Source: Oscheius tipulae
Taxonomy: Eukaryota; Nematoda; Chromadorea; Rhabditida; Rhabditidae
Direction of reading: 5' to 3'
Assembly (NCBI GenBank): GCA_037178975.1
Contig: JASJZH010000003.1
Location: 744,001 to 808,000 of the forward strand
Length of the DNA: 64,000 bases
A program made the translations under genes and the position numbers. The notes beneath the pieces were generated by a model. That model searched no databases. It worked only from the letters and a program-made list of their open reading frames with translations, and had not been told where the DNA came from. Of the stretch, positions 9,934-21,070 are shown piece after piece; the first letter of the stretch is position 1; each line of letters starts with the position of its first letter.

Positions 9934-12288
9934 TTATCTCCTTACAAACAATCTCTTGATAGCCGTCCTCAAGTATGCTCCAGAGATACAGTACACCCAA
10001 CACTTCGATCCTCGAATGGCTGGAGCCATCGCCAGGAGAAATCTGGCAATGTCACTGTCCCATCCGGAGACGGTATTGTAAATTGTGGTCTGGCAGATGA
10101 GACAGGCACTGAGGACGATAAAGTTCAGAGCAATGTAGACTTCCATTCGGTGACGACGAGTCCTGACACGGCGAGGCTCTGGAGCTGGGGCTTGGATGGT
10201 CGAGACCTGAAAGAACTGACTGAACAAAACAAGAGTACGATTCTCTGTCTACCTGTGTCTTTGTCTCTCCGACTCTCTGCCTCTCTGTCTCTCTGTTCCT
10301 ATGTCTCTCTGTCTCTCTTTTCCTCTATCTCTCTGTCTCTATGTGTCTCTGTCTCTCACCTCTACAGCTGTGTTTGTCTGTTTAGCTGTGATGACAGTCT
10401 TGTTCTGAGAAGAATTCTCTGGAGAGGACGATCTTTTGACTAGTCTGACCAGTATAGCCACGTCTGTCAGAAGAAGGGCAGCGATGCTGACAACCTGAAA
10501 ACATAACAGTATACGGGAAGTGCTTACCTGAAGACCCCAGTTGTACCGTATATGGATCTGCATAAAGGGAAGAGAGAGATCTTCGTAAAAGTTATAGGTT
10601 ACAGTATTGAACTTCATCCCGAATCCAGGGACGAGGAGGATAAAGCCGCCTGAACCGAATCCCCAAAAGATACAGATCAAAGCGCAAATGTTTGCGTGGA
10701 GATTTGTTGCCTAAAAGTACAGAGTGAGAGGAACAGAGAGAAGAGAGACAGAGATACAGAGATACAGGACAACAAGGAGACACAGAGAGAGGGAGGCAGA
10801 GATATAGAGATACACAGATCCACAAAGACAGAGAGACAGAAAGACAGAGATGGAGAGATAGAGAGACAAGTTTGGTTAATGCTCCGTTGGAGCTCGTGAC
10901 AGGTAGATGCTGTTACAGTCGAGCTACCGTGACAGGAGCAACGTTCTCTCAAAGATGCTGTCTCCCAAAGTGGCTCTATTTGACTTTACTTGCAAACAAC
11001 AAGTGTACGAACGAAATAATTGGCAACAAAAGCTTTCGGCATCTTATTTTTACAGTTTGCAAGTGGCGTCCGTCTGCGACACAAGTCAATTCTAATCTGG
11101 GACCAGCCGTTTACGACGGCTTCGCCGCCCCTTAGTATTGACTTAGCATTTACAACAGGCGGCTTCGCCGCTTCTCCAAGTTCCCAAGTTCCCCCCCCAA
11201 AGCTGACTTGTCAACTTAGTTCTTGACATGTCATGACTTGCCAGCTTTTTTCTCGTGATGACGCACGGACGGACGGACACCATTGCACTTTAGTAGTAGA
11301 GAGATAACACTTGACAATGTTTGTGGACTTTTCTGTCAAGCATTATCCCAGATTGGATGTGATAAGACGAGTTTGAAAAGTCTCCAAAGAGTACTGGGTT
11401 GCTTCGTCAGGAGCGTAAAGCAACTGATACATACATAGACACTTCTGGGCATTTAGGACTGGACCAGCTGCCGACGGCAGCTTCGCAGCCCTTTAGCTTT
11501 GGCTTAGAACTGATAACAGGCGGCTGCGCCGCTTAGTAGCAGTTTGCTCCACAACTGGCTTGTCTCCTTGTCTCTTTGAGTGTTGACTTGCAATTGTGCG
11601 GACACCATGACAGACAGACAGACGGATGGACACCCTTGCGCTTTAGTAAAGAAACATAGAGAGACAGTATTAGGTCTTACCTTTCTGTACGTCAACGTAA
11701 AGTACACTCCCAGAATATGAGAGGCAGCCACGAAATTTAAAAGGAACAGCTCACAAAACCAGCAACCCTAAACATGTCATTGTACTCATCCAATAACTCA
11801 CTTACATTGGACAGAACTTCGATTATCACTACACCTGGTTGTCCATAGGCTTGTCGACCCAAAAGCTCAGAGATGTAGTCGAAAAAAAGACGACAGGAGG
11901 CGTCAATGATGTTGCAGAGAAAGAGGACACAGAGTAGTCTGAAAGAGACAATGACAGTGCTGTCTCTCTTATTGCAGCAGTTGTTTTTGTTCTCCAAAAC
12001 ATCGAGTTCTTGCCTAATTGTTAGAGCTTGTAAAAGTGTTCGAAAGCATCAAAACAAAAGTTTTTTTTTGGTAGTAAACACAAGACGCTTTACTCCAGAG
12101 AAGATACGTTTTCTACCCAATGGCAAAGATTGGGAGTAGTGGATACAGAGTGATAGTGACAGGACTTACCTAAAAGTCGGACTATTCTTCAGGATTGGGT
12201 CCTTGACTATGGCTGCTATGACCAACATATTACATATTACTGTAAATATGGCTATTATTACTTTGAGCCAGAAAAAGTTGATAGACAT
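9934..12288 (-). CDS. Nematode serpentine chemoreceptor (7TM GPCR), 309 aa
   Basis: Seven-pass receptor, presumably a plasma-membrane chemoreceptor of sensory neurons. Six exons: 12288-12170, 11938-11806, 11767-11681, 10710-10528, 10494-10360, 10206-9934; total 930 nt with matching phases. TM1 is FTVICNMLVIAAIV followed by the loop KDPILKNSPTFR; TM2 is LLCVLFLCNIIDASCRLFF; TM3 is ELFLLNFVAASHILGVYF; TM4 is ICALICIFWGFGSGGFILLV; TM5 is VVSIAALLLTDVAILVRLV; TM6 follows an Arg-rich third loop (PRRVRTRRHR); TM7 leads into CISGAYLRTAIKRLFVRR. The TM1 asparagine and basic loop resemble rhodopsin-like nematode families (srx, srsx, srw), but the subfamily is not assignable. The ATG directly follows CTTTTCAG. 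The third intron (11680-10711) carries repeat insertions and purine arrays. Confidence 0.85.
10241..10359. repeat. TCTCTGTC-type array inside chemoreceptor intron 5
   Basis: Plus-strand CT-rich octamer array filling most of the intron between exons 5 and 6. On the coding strand it is purine-rich and begins directly at the donor (GTGAGAGACAGAGAC). Confidence 0.75.
10726..10868. repeat. GAGACAGA-type array inside chemoreceptor intron 3
   Basis: About 140 bp of purine repeat on the plus strand, pyrimidine-rich on the coding strand, ending close to the acceptor of exon 4. Orientation is opposite to the array in intron 5 of the same gene. Confidence 0.75.
11083..11655. repeat. Composite repeat block in chemoreceptor intron 3
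   Basis: Two diverged direct copies about 360 bp apart (near 11101-11300 and 11461-11655). Each holds paired GC-rich motifs (GGCTTCGCCGC and variants) and ends in a GGACGGACGGACACC-like tail followed by a CTTTAGTA motif. Pieces of the foldback element found elsewhere (CACAAGTCAATTCTAATCTG; ATAACACTTGACAATGTTTG) flank the first copy. It looks like nested insertion of non-autonomous DNA elements. Confidence 0.7.
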
Positions 12289-13212
12289 CTGAAAAGACTG
12301 ACTAAATTCAGAGTCAGCTCAGTAGAGAATAAGTTGACAGTCATCAGTAGACTGAGGGACAGAGAGAGAGAAAGAGACAGAGAGACAAAGGAAGCCAAGC
12401 TCAGTAGCTCCTTCTCTATGATGAGAATGAGTACACATGTTGCCTGGCACGGAAACAAATTGAATGCTCTTCTCTGAGTCAGTTGTCTGATGACAAAATA
12501 CGCGAACCGTGTGAAACTCACATTAAACACAACAAACGTATTCTTTGATCAGTTCCAAAAAGAAAAACGCTGAAGAGACGACAGAGAGAGATCTATCTGA
12601 ACCAGAGAAAGGAACAACCTATGTCCTTACAATTTCCTGAGAGTAACGCAGAATGTAATCTACAGCTGACAAGTTCTAACAGATTGCTGTCAGAAGCCAG
12701 ATATTAAAGTGGAGAGTTCGAAAGCCTATGTGGCTTTTATTACCTTGTGATCTGTACCAAAGTCAAAGAGATGCCAGTCCATCTGTGTCAAACAAAAAAG
12801 TCCAAAGAACAAAGGTGAATTTCTGGAGGTCTGCTACTGAAATACTTGCATTCTAACGATGGTTTCCTATAAAAAAAAAAAAACTCCCTAGAAAATATGA
12901 TGTCTCGACAATGCTTGGTCGCAATTTCGGACAAGCAAGCATTCTTGGATTTGTCGAAAATGACAGACAGAGACAGACGGGAGCAGAGGAAACCTCCCAC
13001 GGAGAGGTTGCCTCATTGAGAAGTGGCTAGGATCCAAATTGGAGCCCTCACGATGAACTTATATTTTTATGCCTGACTTGGCAGTTGTATTTTCTATTGA
13101 GAACAAAGGTCGGTCTGACTCTCTGTTTTCTTCTGGGTGATCGACCAGCAGTATTCAGAGATCAGGTCCTTTCTATTTAATCAATTAGTTTATGACAGTC
13201 ATATACACACGC

Positions 13213-13987
13213 TCAGAAATATGTGAACGCTTGCTCATTTCCCTCCTCTCCAAACAACTGTCCAAGTTTGGCTGGAGTCAGTTGGAAGTCCTGCATTCCC
13301 GGCTTGCGCTGATGAATCACAAAGAAGTAGATGGCACGGAGGGAACGAGCGGAAATTGGGTCCAGCTTCAAAGCGATTAATTTTTCCCAGATCTGTCGGG
13401 GAGTCAGGTCATGGTTGGAGAGGATCTCATAGACCTGAAATAATGTTTTGACCTAAAAGGGAGACAGAGAGACAGAGAGAAAGAACCGACTTACCTTATT
13501 GTAAACGTTCGGTATATCCTTGATCGTCTTGACCATTCCATCGTGAATCTTCTCGGAGAACTGATGAATCTTCTTTTCGTAGTCATGGAGGTCATTAAGG
13601 ATGTCGTCTCCCTGCTTCTTGGCCCATTCATCCAATTGCTTGGCCTTCTGGTTTGCGGTAGTATCCTTGTTCATGACAATACGGTAGAACTCTCGACGGG
13701 CACGATGGGATACCTTCCTGAAACGATAAAGTAGAAAGAGGCAAAAGGACAATCGAGAGTTGCACCCATACTCACTTGAGGAAAGGAGGAGGTGGGAAGT
13801 GGTGATGGCATCGGTGACGAGGACAATCAACTTCCGTGTCCGAAATTCTTTGACCGTCTATCTCATCCAGGTTCTCTGGAACCCATTCTGCTGGCAGTTT
13901 GCTCGACTTACTCGGGATGTCAGGGAGAGTCAGGTCAATGAAGGCGTAGCCAGCTCCAACGAGTAGAAGAAGAAGTGGAATTCTCAT
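13213..13987 (-). CDS. SXP/RAL-2 family (DUF148) secreted protein, 218 aa
   Basis: Nematode-specific secreted protein; relatives in parasites are immunodominant antigens and some bind metal ions, but the molecular role is not established. Three exons: 13987-13776, 13717-13495, 13434-13213. A signal peptide (MRIPLLLLLVGAGYA) is followed by an acidic segment, then a metal-binding-looking stretch CPRHRCHHHFPPPP. The DUF148 core follows: ARREFYRIVMNKDTTANQKA, DEWAKKQGDDIL, amphipathic helices, then LTPRQIWEKL and ARSLRAIYFF. The start lies 4 nt after a CTTTTTTCAG acceptor. Intron 2 consists largely of a TCTCTGTC array. The Cys/His-rich insertion ahead of the core is not typical of the family as I know it. 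Confidence 0.88.
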
Positions 13988-15960
13988 GGTTCTGAAAAAA
14001 GTCTGGATAAGGAAAAAAGAGAAAAACAGAGACAGTGAGAGGAAAATGTGGATATAGTAGTCAAGAGACCTTTTTATACCCCCGCTTCCAGTTTTCTCAC
14101 AAACACCAGATGTTCTAAACCACAAAGAAATGGGATCATGGACAACCGAGCCCCGTCGGGGAACACATGGGCACAAAATCTTATGGTCGAAGGAATAGAC
14201 AGGAGGTGGAAAACAGTGATAAGGAGTAAAAACAGATTGTAGTAAACACTGCTGAGTGCAAAGAACAGAACCTCTCTCTCTTTTAAATATCCTATTTTCC
14301 AGAGTATTCTCCATCGTCATAGCTGTAGGGTTTCTTCAGTTCAGTTCTCGCTGTAATTCTACACTTCCCCGACTTCCGATCCCTATAATCGGCTAATCGT
14401 CGGGATATGTCATCTAGACCAGGCTGATCCTCTAGCATTAGGCTGGAAGCTTAATCTTGCATCATTTTCCTTGTTTATAATGAAGTGCTTTGTTTTAGGG
14501 GGCTGATTTATGTCACCGAGCACATCTGGTGGTCTGTTTTGAGGCTACGGTGCCGGGTGTTTTGATTACGGGCACGTGTGAATGGCTAGGGCAGGTGGAG
14601 GCAACCAATTAGCTGTTAGTAAATTAATAGGTGGGAGCAAGTTAATCTCTTGATGACTCAGTTCTCTGTCTCTGTCTCTCTCTGTTCGTACTGTTACCAC
14701 AATCCATGAAATGAACATACCTTTTTTTTTACTTTTCTTTATTCTAACACCAAAAGTCAACTCCACTTTCCCTTTTCGGCCTCCCTTTTCCCTCTCTTTC
14801 AATATCTTTGCAGCTGTCTGAATGCCGTCATTTTGAGATCGATCTCTCCTCAAAGCAGTGAATGCGGAAAATCATAAACCCACAAACATGGTTCAGTTCC
14901 CTGAAGAGCACTTTTTAATCTCTCTCGGCACTGAAAACCCATCTAGTTTTTGAATTTTATAGTTTTTTGCCCAATGGAATTTACTGCAATTTTCGATTTT
15001 GTTTCTGCCTGATCTCTTTGCTCCCCATGATTTTGTAAGCTGCTTACCCTGTTTTCTCAGATCCATCTCTCTTAATTAGCAAGGTGAACTGTTGGTCCTC
15101 TTGATAGATTCTTGTGATTAATTCGTGTACGGATTTTTGCAGTTTGAAGGCGTAATCGGATAGGAATTTTTTTAAAAAGATGATACGGAAGAAAATTTTT
15201 GAGAACACTGTAACGGTTTGTCGTATACTGTAACAATTTGAAAATAGGCAACTATGAGTGAGAAAATTTTCTGACAGTCGAGACGTTATAGGTGGGAAAA
15301 ATGCTTTACCGACGATACTATTTGAAATCTACCGTAAGCCCAGAAGGGGGAGCAACTGCCTGTTGAGACGGTACAGGTGACGGTGCTGCACGTTGGAAAA
15401 TTCGGAGGGACCAGAGTGCGGGGCATTATATTTGAGACAGTATGGTAAAGAAGTTCACCAGCTCCCATGACGGTCTGGCGCGGCTTACCCGGAAAGAAAA
15501 GTTGTCGAGCAGCCGAGCCAAGTTTGAGAAAACGCTTTGCAACAGTTTCACCTATTTCAGGGTGTGAAAGCTTTGAAACTTGTGAGCCCTTGACCCTCAA
15601 ATCTTATCCTGTTCTCATGGTTCATTTATTTTCCTGCCTCAACCCCGGTTGACATTAGCCTTCATTATTTTGCCCATTTTCCTGCCAATAACATGATAAA
15701 TGACCGCTAATTTCCCCGTTCAATTTGAGTGTACAGATTTTCGATCTTACGTACTTTGTCCCCTCCCCTCTAATAAGCTTTCTTTCTTTTTCCAGCTCCC
15801 GCCATATCCGCGTAACTAATTTTTTGCAGCTCGACATAGGCTTCTATTTTGTTACATGTCCTATTCTGACGACATCTAGTGCCACAGATCATGCTCACAG
15901 TGACGGGTGTAGAATAAGCCCAAAAAATTGTGACTTTCAATGGAGATTGAGAATAGATTC

Positions 15961-16095
15961 CCTGTCTTTTTGTCTCTATGTCTCTCTATCGCACTCAGTC
16001 TCTCTGTCATTTTTGCCTTTCTGTATCTATGTCTCCGTATCGCTCTTTGTCTCTCTGTCTCCCAGTCTGTCTCTCAGTTTCTCTCTGTCCTCTCG
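15961..16095. repeat. TCTCTGTC-type simple repeat array
   Basis: Imperfect CT-rich octamer array on the plus strand, directly upstream of repeat family R copy 2. Confidence 0.75.
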
Positions 16096-16139
16096 AGAGT
16101 GCAGCCCTCAACGCGCCTAATTTCTCATCCGATTTTCGG

Positions 16140-16380
16140 GTTTTTTGATGTTCTGCAAAGTTGTTGCCCATAACATAAACTACAAATTTTGGAGCCTAAT
16201 TTTGCTTGTAACCCCCGTTGTGTACCCATTATAGCCCGTACAAAACCTAAGATGTTACAGCATACCATTACAGCGCCTCCTTCAGGCTCAAAACTTGTTT
16301 TTCAATTTCCAAGGAGCTATTAGTTTTAGTACAGTGCTCGGTCGCCCGTGCCACTCCCGTACCATCTCTTCTCTATTTAG
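16140..16380. repeat. Dispersed repeat family R, copy 2
   Basis: Starts TTTTTTGATGTTCTGCAAAG, includes CATTATAGCCCG and a CGGTCGCCCGTGCCACTCCC block, and ends near CCATCTCTTCTC. It lacks the distal CCTCAGACCATGATCG part present in copies 1 and 3. Confidence 0.7.
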
Positions 16381-16716
16381 TTAGACGCGCCATTCCAAAG
16401 CAGCAAAAAACACAAGCTTTATAACTCCCTTTTATCTTCCTTTTTTCTCTTCTTTTCTTTCCCAACACTTGTCCGTGTTTGAGCAGATTAGAGATCACCC
16501 GGTTGGTAGTCAAAGACTAATCCCTGGAGTCTCTACAAAGTAGAGATTGTTCAGTTTTTTCTTTAAAGGGAGACCAGTCAGTGCGACATAATAACAGGGA
16601 AGAAAAAGCTTACTTCATTAGTGGGTGGGGCACTGAATATCGAGTTGATTAATTAACATTTCCTTTTTCTTGGTCTCACATATGCTGCTTTCAAATATTC
16701 CCTTTCATTTCAGACC

Positions 16717-18538
16717 ATGGCCCCGACACCAGTCTCTAAATGTATTCGTTGTGCTGTCTGTGGTGCAGAGGGAGCACGATTCAATTATCAGGCATATTCT
16801 TGCGAGTGAGTCAATCACTGTCACTGGCATCCCCTCTTCAGAAACTGTCGGGTCTTCTTCTTCCGAGTGGTCCACAGAAGTCAAGAGTTTCCAGTTTGTG
16901 GTAGAAGTTGCTTGATAAAACCCAGTGAGTCAGGCAAAAATTACCTTTTCTCATGTTTCAGATATCCGTAGGAACTGTAAGTCTTGTCGCTACAAAAAGT
17001 GTCTCTCTGTAGGAATGCAGCCGTCAGGTAAGATAGAGAGAGAGAGAAAGAGAGACCCAAACAATTTCCAGAGGTCGGCAAGCGTCTACTACACCAAGTA
17101 GTTACCAAGAACAACTACCAAGAACAAATGGTACCTTTCCAAATTTTCTTGTCATGCCGTCCTTTCAGTTAGTCTATCACGGAGCACTGGTCAACTATGG
17201 CACCAAAGCAGCGTACCGTCTAAAAATGGCCCAAACGGCCAAGGAGTTTGTGAACATACTCTACAATTTTGAAAAGTTGATTGCTGTATACAATTGTTTA
17301 CACTAGTAATGTTTAGAATGTCGATAGATGGAGAAGGAAAGAGCATTCTTGAATGCAAAGTCGACCTGGAGATCTCATTGTGTGACCTGATTCAAAATCC
17401 TGGACAGTGCGCTTCGAGAGATGCTGTGAGTGCTTTCAATGCTCCTCTTTTATTCGGTTTACAAAAACTGTCTTTTTTTGTTTGGACATTAACAGACAAA
17501 GCTTCCTGACACAGATAGTGAAGAAACTTGATAGCGGCTGAACCAGGACAGCTGACACCCATGAAATAAGCAGCTCGTTTGACGAAGTTGGCACAACAAC
17601 ACACAACCAGAGGATTGACATTCACAAAGTCATTGAGACAAAGAGAAAGACAAAGATACTTCAGAGGGTCTTCTATCCAGCTTGGGACGACCCAGAGGTT
17701 TCTGAAGTCGACTATACTCTGTGCTGGGGCCGTAGCATCACTGCCTTTTCTGAGTTCATGGGTTCCATTGAAGAGTTCCATGAGCTCTGTCTCGATGACA
17801 AGGTAGGACCCTTCTGTTTTTTTTCAAAAGAGTACAGGTGATTCTCTTCCAATGCAACTACCTCATCTACACCCTTGCCGAAGTCATTTATCGACAGTAC
17901 TTGTGCAAGAAAAATAACTACCTCAGCTATATGAAAGTGCCTTATACGACTGTCAACGCGCCGGATGATTAGTGAGAAATTTTGGTCAATTGTAAATGAC
18001 AGAAGCTTGCAGTTGGTACCAGCGAAGCGTCGTCTATACCCGCTATACAATTTCTCCGATTTCTATTATGACTGATTTGAAAATTTCTATAGAAGAGTAC
18101 CTCTTTTTGAGGTTGATCGCAATGTTTTACAATGGTGAGGCACATATAGACAGAAAGAAGAGTGACAGAGAGATAGAGGGCGGAGAGACAAAAATATACA
18201 GTGACAGCTGGTTTTAGGCACCAAACTATCACCCAAAGGACTCCAAACCAGCATAAGAGCTCGGGAAAAGTACACCCTAATGATGTCAGAGTACTTGAGA
18301 CAAAACTATCCTAACTTGGAAGCAGTGGAAAGAGTCGGAAAAATCCTGTCCTTAGTCAGATTCATGGAGGTGAGTAGGAAACTAACTGTGTCAACACTTT
18401 TCCCAGGAATTCTCTATTGTCGGGAAGGAGAAACACACCTACATGGTCCTGAACAACTTCTGCAAAATGGACACCCAGTTGACCAGAGAGATTCATGTTA
18501 TGGGCGGACAGAACCAGGATGTCAAACTTTTCAGCTAA
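16717..18538 (+). CDS. Nuclear hormone receptor (supplementary NHR type), 441 aa
   Basis: Zinc-finger transcription factor with a ligand-binding domain. Twelve exons: 16717-16805, 16842-16924, 16962-17027, 17072-17130, 17169-17275, 17317-17425, 17496-17517, 17552-17802, 17838-17971, 18013-18134, 18218-18369, 18407-18538; phases agree and sum to 442 codons. DNA-binding domain: CAVCGAEG, SCENCRVFFFR (P-box), then CGRSC, RRNCKSCRYKKCLSVGM. The second finger has C-x3-C rather than the usual C-x5-C spacing, as in divergent nematode receptors. Ligand-domain landmarks are FSEFMGSIEEFHELC, FQCNYLIYTL and the C-terminal QDVKLFS. Three introns are only 34, 38 and 41 bp; the 34-bp one (17518-17551) removes an otherwise in-frame TGA at 17539. 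The ATG is 3 nt after TTTCATTTCAG. Confidence 0.85.
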
Positions 18539-18829
18539 CCCATAATCATGTTTACAAATTATTTTCCTGCATAACAATAGTTTAAAGCTTGTTTCGATAC
18601 CACCTTATGTTATATTTTAAAAGTAGAACAAACCAGATCGAGTCGGATAGAAGCAATGGCTTTGTCAATGTTATACATGTATGTCTCTATTTCTGTCTGT
18701 CTCTGTCTCTGAAAGTCTGTCAGAGATAAAGTTGTCCATCTGGGATATGGAAAATTCTATCTAGTCAATGGACAGGAACCAGTCAATGGACGAGCGATCC
18801 AGTCAGTGGGTAGAATTCCAGGCGTTCTT

Positions 18830-18861
<32 letters not shown>

Positions 18862-19640
18862 AAGGTATTAATTGCAAGTTGAAGCAAAACATACGGGTAC
18901 CGCAGTTCAATTAAGAGCACCTCTTGCTTTTCATTAGGTAGATGGTGAACCCATATGGATAGAGACAAAGGAACAGGGCATCAAAGCCATTCTTTTTAAT
19001 TAATAGACCGTAGAATCAGCAAGCACGAACCTGGCCGGCCAGGAAGGTCAGCGTCATTTTAGCGGTGGGCTAAAAAAATTCATTTGGCATCTTTTCCTTA
19101 TTTTTTTCTTTATAAAGTTGAAGTAGGGCTAGATCTAATTACAGCAAGAAGAAAAATTAAAAACAGTTCCAAGTTCCTGGAAGAAAACACGAAAATAAAT
19201 GAATTTTTAGTGAATTTGGTCGGAAATTCGTGTTTTTTCTCCTGTTCGGTTCGGCAGGGTAGAACAGATTGATAGTTGCATCTTTGAGTCTCGCAATGTC
19301 TCGATGCTTCAGTTGCCTTCGCTATCTTCTTTGTTTTCTCGCTTTCATGCAGTCAATTGGGATGCCTTTTGGAGCTCCTACAGAAAACGAAAACGAAATT
19401 CGGGAATAGCCATCGACGCACAGAGATAGAAGTTTAGTGAATTTCTTGCTTGAGCAACAATCTCTCCGAAGTGCCCAACAAACTACGGAATATTTCTCGT
19501 AACCCTTTTTGGCTCTTTTTCACTTTGACCGTCCCAGTAAATTTTACCTTAACAATTAGCAAAAGGCCTCTGCGACACAAGTCAACTCTAAAATCTGGGG
19601 ATAACACTTAACAATGTTTGTGGCTCTTTCTGTCAAGGCA
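18536..19640 (+). repeat. Duplicated segment A (3' flank of the nuclear receptor)
   Basis: From the receptor stop codon onward, blocks recur in the same orientation at 25918-26735: GCTAACCCATAAT, TTTCGATACCACCTTATG, AAGTCTGTCAGAGATAAAGT, TCAGTCAATGGACGAGCGATC-like text, and TGAATTTTTAGTGA. This copy still adjoins the receptor gene, so it is probably the donor. It includes a CT microsatellite at 18828-18861. Confidence 0.8.
19296..19409 (+). other. Small open frame with signal-peptide-like sequence (copy A)
   Basis: 37 residues beginning MSRCFSCLRYLLCFLAFMQS with a hydrophobic core, ending in TAG. The matching frame in segment B (26434-26535, MFRHVSCLRYPLQFLAF) is also open with the same start. 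Both are followed by a conserved stretch that reads EYFS up to a GTAA donor-like site. This may be the secretory first exon of the orphan family represented by 19651-19922 and 21071-22374; whether it is still expressed is unknown. Confidence 0.4.
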
Positions 19641-19650
19641 AAATTCAAAA

Positions 19651-19922
19651 ACATGTTTGGTCATCCTATCACTTTTGGAGTAACTGTTGATGACACTGAA
19701 AAGCTGAGAGTCTGGCCAGTTAACATTTCAGAGTTTTGTTATCAGAAGGCAGCTCAAGTCATTAGTGGCATAATTGACTTCATCATAAGAGAAGACGACG
19801 AAGTTATGGACTGGTACCATACTCATTCCGACAAGGAGCCGTCTTTGCATAATACTGACTTGATGGAGGAGGCTCTTAGACTTCATAGTCTTCAGAGTAC
19901 TAACTTTATTATTTATACCTGA
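19651..19922 (+). pseudogene. Orphan family fragment, related to the 21071-22374 gene
   Basis: The frame HPITFGVTVDD, then EVMDWYHTHSDKE, NTDLMEEALRLHSL aligns with the first visible exon of the minus-strand gene at 22374 (YFGVTADW, VEVMDWQHHHWSNK, NTDLLVERLQEL). It is diverged and ends in TGA without a recognisable downstream exon. It lies directly after a foldback-element half (about 19575-19635). Probably a relic of a neighbouring paralogue. Confidence 0.55.
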
Positions 19923-20639
19923 GCTGGACATATCGCCAATGCCCTTATACCGCCTGTGTTTGAATGTTTTTTTCGAGAGCCAAATTAGTATAAAATTACG
20001 ACGTATCACTGGTAAGTCTTCTTTCAATTGATAGTCGGGGACATAGTGGCGTATGTCTAAAAATCGTTTTTGAAAAAATTAAAATAAAACGGAACCTCTG
20101 CAAATCCGAATTTCCGGACCCTTTTCTAGTTCGCAAAAGTTAAAACCCAGGTAATTTGTCAATTCGTAGCAAGTCAAGATTGCACTGGCTTTCAGTTTCT
20201 GCAACTTATTCGAGCTGCAAGGTTGAGCCTTTTTGAGTCAGAAATGAGACGTAACATTAGTTTCGAAGTACCATATCAAGGTGAAACTGTTCCAAGGTAA
20301 AAACGAGACAGCCTCATTCCATAAGAGTATCTTTAGAAATTATTTTGGGTGAAAACCTCTAGTCTTTGAAGTGCAAACTGTGGGGGAGATTACTGAACGC
20401 CCTAAACCAGGATAGATTTGTTTCTGAAGCAATTGGGATGCATTCAACTGCTATTCCGAATAGTTGTCTAGAAATAAAGGTGCAACATGCTACCAGAAGC
20501 AACAATTCCGACTGATTATTCTTTGGTAGCAACTTTGCGGGCTTCTATGTTGGTGATCATCGGTGATAAAAGAAAAAAGAGGTACACCTCCGTAATCAGC
20601 GACTTTTTCTCTACAGGACCCATCTCAGAACACATAGTC

Positions 20640-20830
20640 AAAAAAAAAAAGTACTAACACTCGCTTTAAGTACCAGTTCAAAAGCTTTTGAGAACTACCT
20701 AAAAAAACTTTCTTTCAAAGGTTTGAATAAAAAGTTACCGTCAGAAGTTTGTAAATGCATAATGGAAGTTCCATCTGCCTCTCAGAATTTGTAATAGACT
20801 GTGTATTCGGTCAGTTGATAAGCTGTGTCA
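20640..20830 (-). pseudogene. Decayed last exon of the orphan family
   Basis: The minus strand repeats the end of the 21071-22374 gene: text equivalent to GACGGTAA (donor), a short intron, and AGTTCTCAAAAGCTTTTGAA is present, but with frame-breaking changes. A third set of family exons in the same block. Confidence 0.5.
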
Positions 20831-21070
20831 ATAAAGGTTTTCAAAACAACTATCCCTTAAAGTAGTGAGGAATAAGATCGCCAACTGGGAACAGGCTCGA
20901 AAACCTGAAGAGCACATGTACTTTTCGATTCATTATGCAATAAAAGCTATAAAAATTAATACAATATTACGATTATGATGTATCACTGGTGAGTCTTCTT
21001 CCGATATTGATACTGAGGGACATAACGACGTACGTCTAAAAATCGTTTTTGGAAAAATAAAATGGAACCA

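Larger units (their letters stand above)
13988..16716. other. Intergenic stretch between SXP/RAL-2 gene and nuclear receptor
   Basis: Divergent upstream region of both neighbours. It contains a TCTCTGTC array (15961-16095) and a copy of repeat family R (16140-16380). Short open frames exist, for instance minus strand 15600-15286, but none shows family resemblance or consistent splice signals. Confidence 0.5.

Noticed and set aside
17539-17541. In-frame TGA in the nuclear receptor suggesting a pseudogene
   Set aside because: A 34-bp GT-AG intron (17518-17551) removes it and keeps phase, and the rest of the gene is intact.
17392-17781. 129-codon minus-strand frame under the nuclear receptor
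   Set aside because: Antisense shadow of receptor exons; no features of its own.
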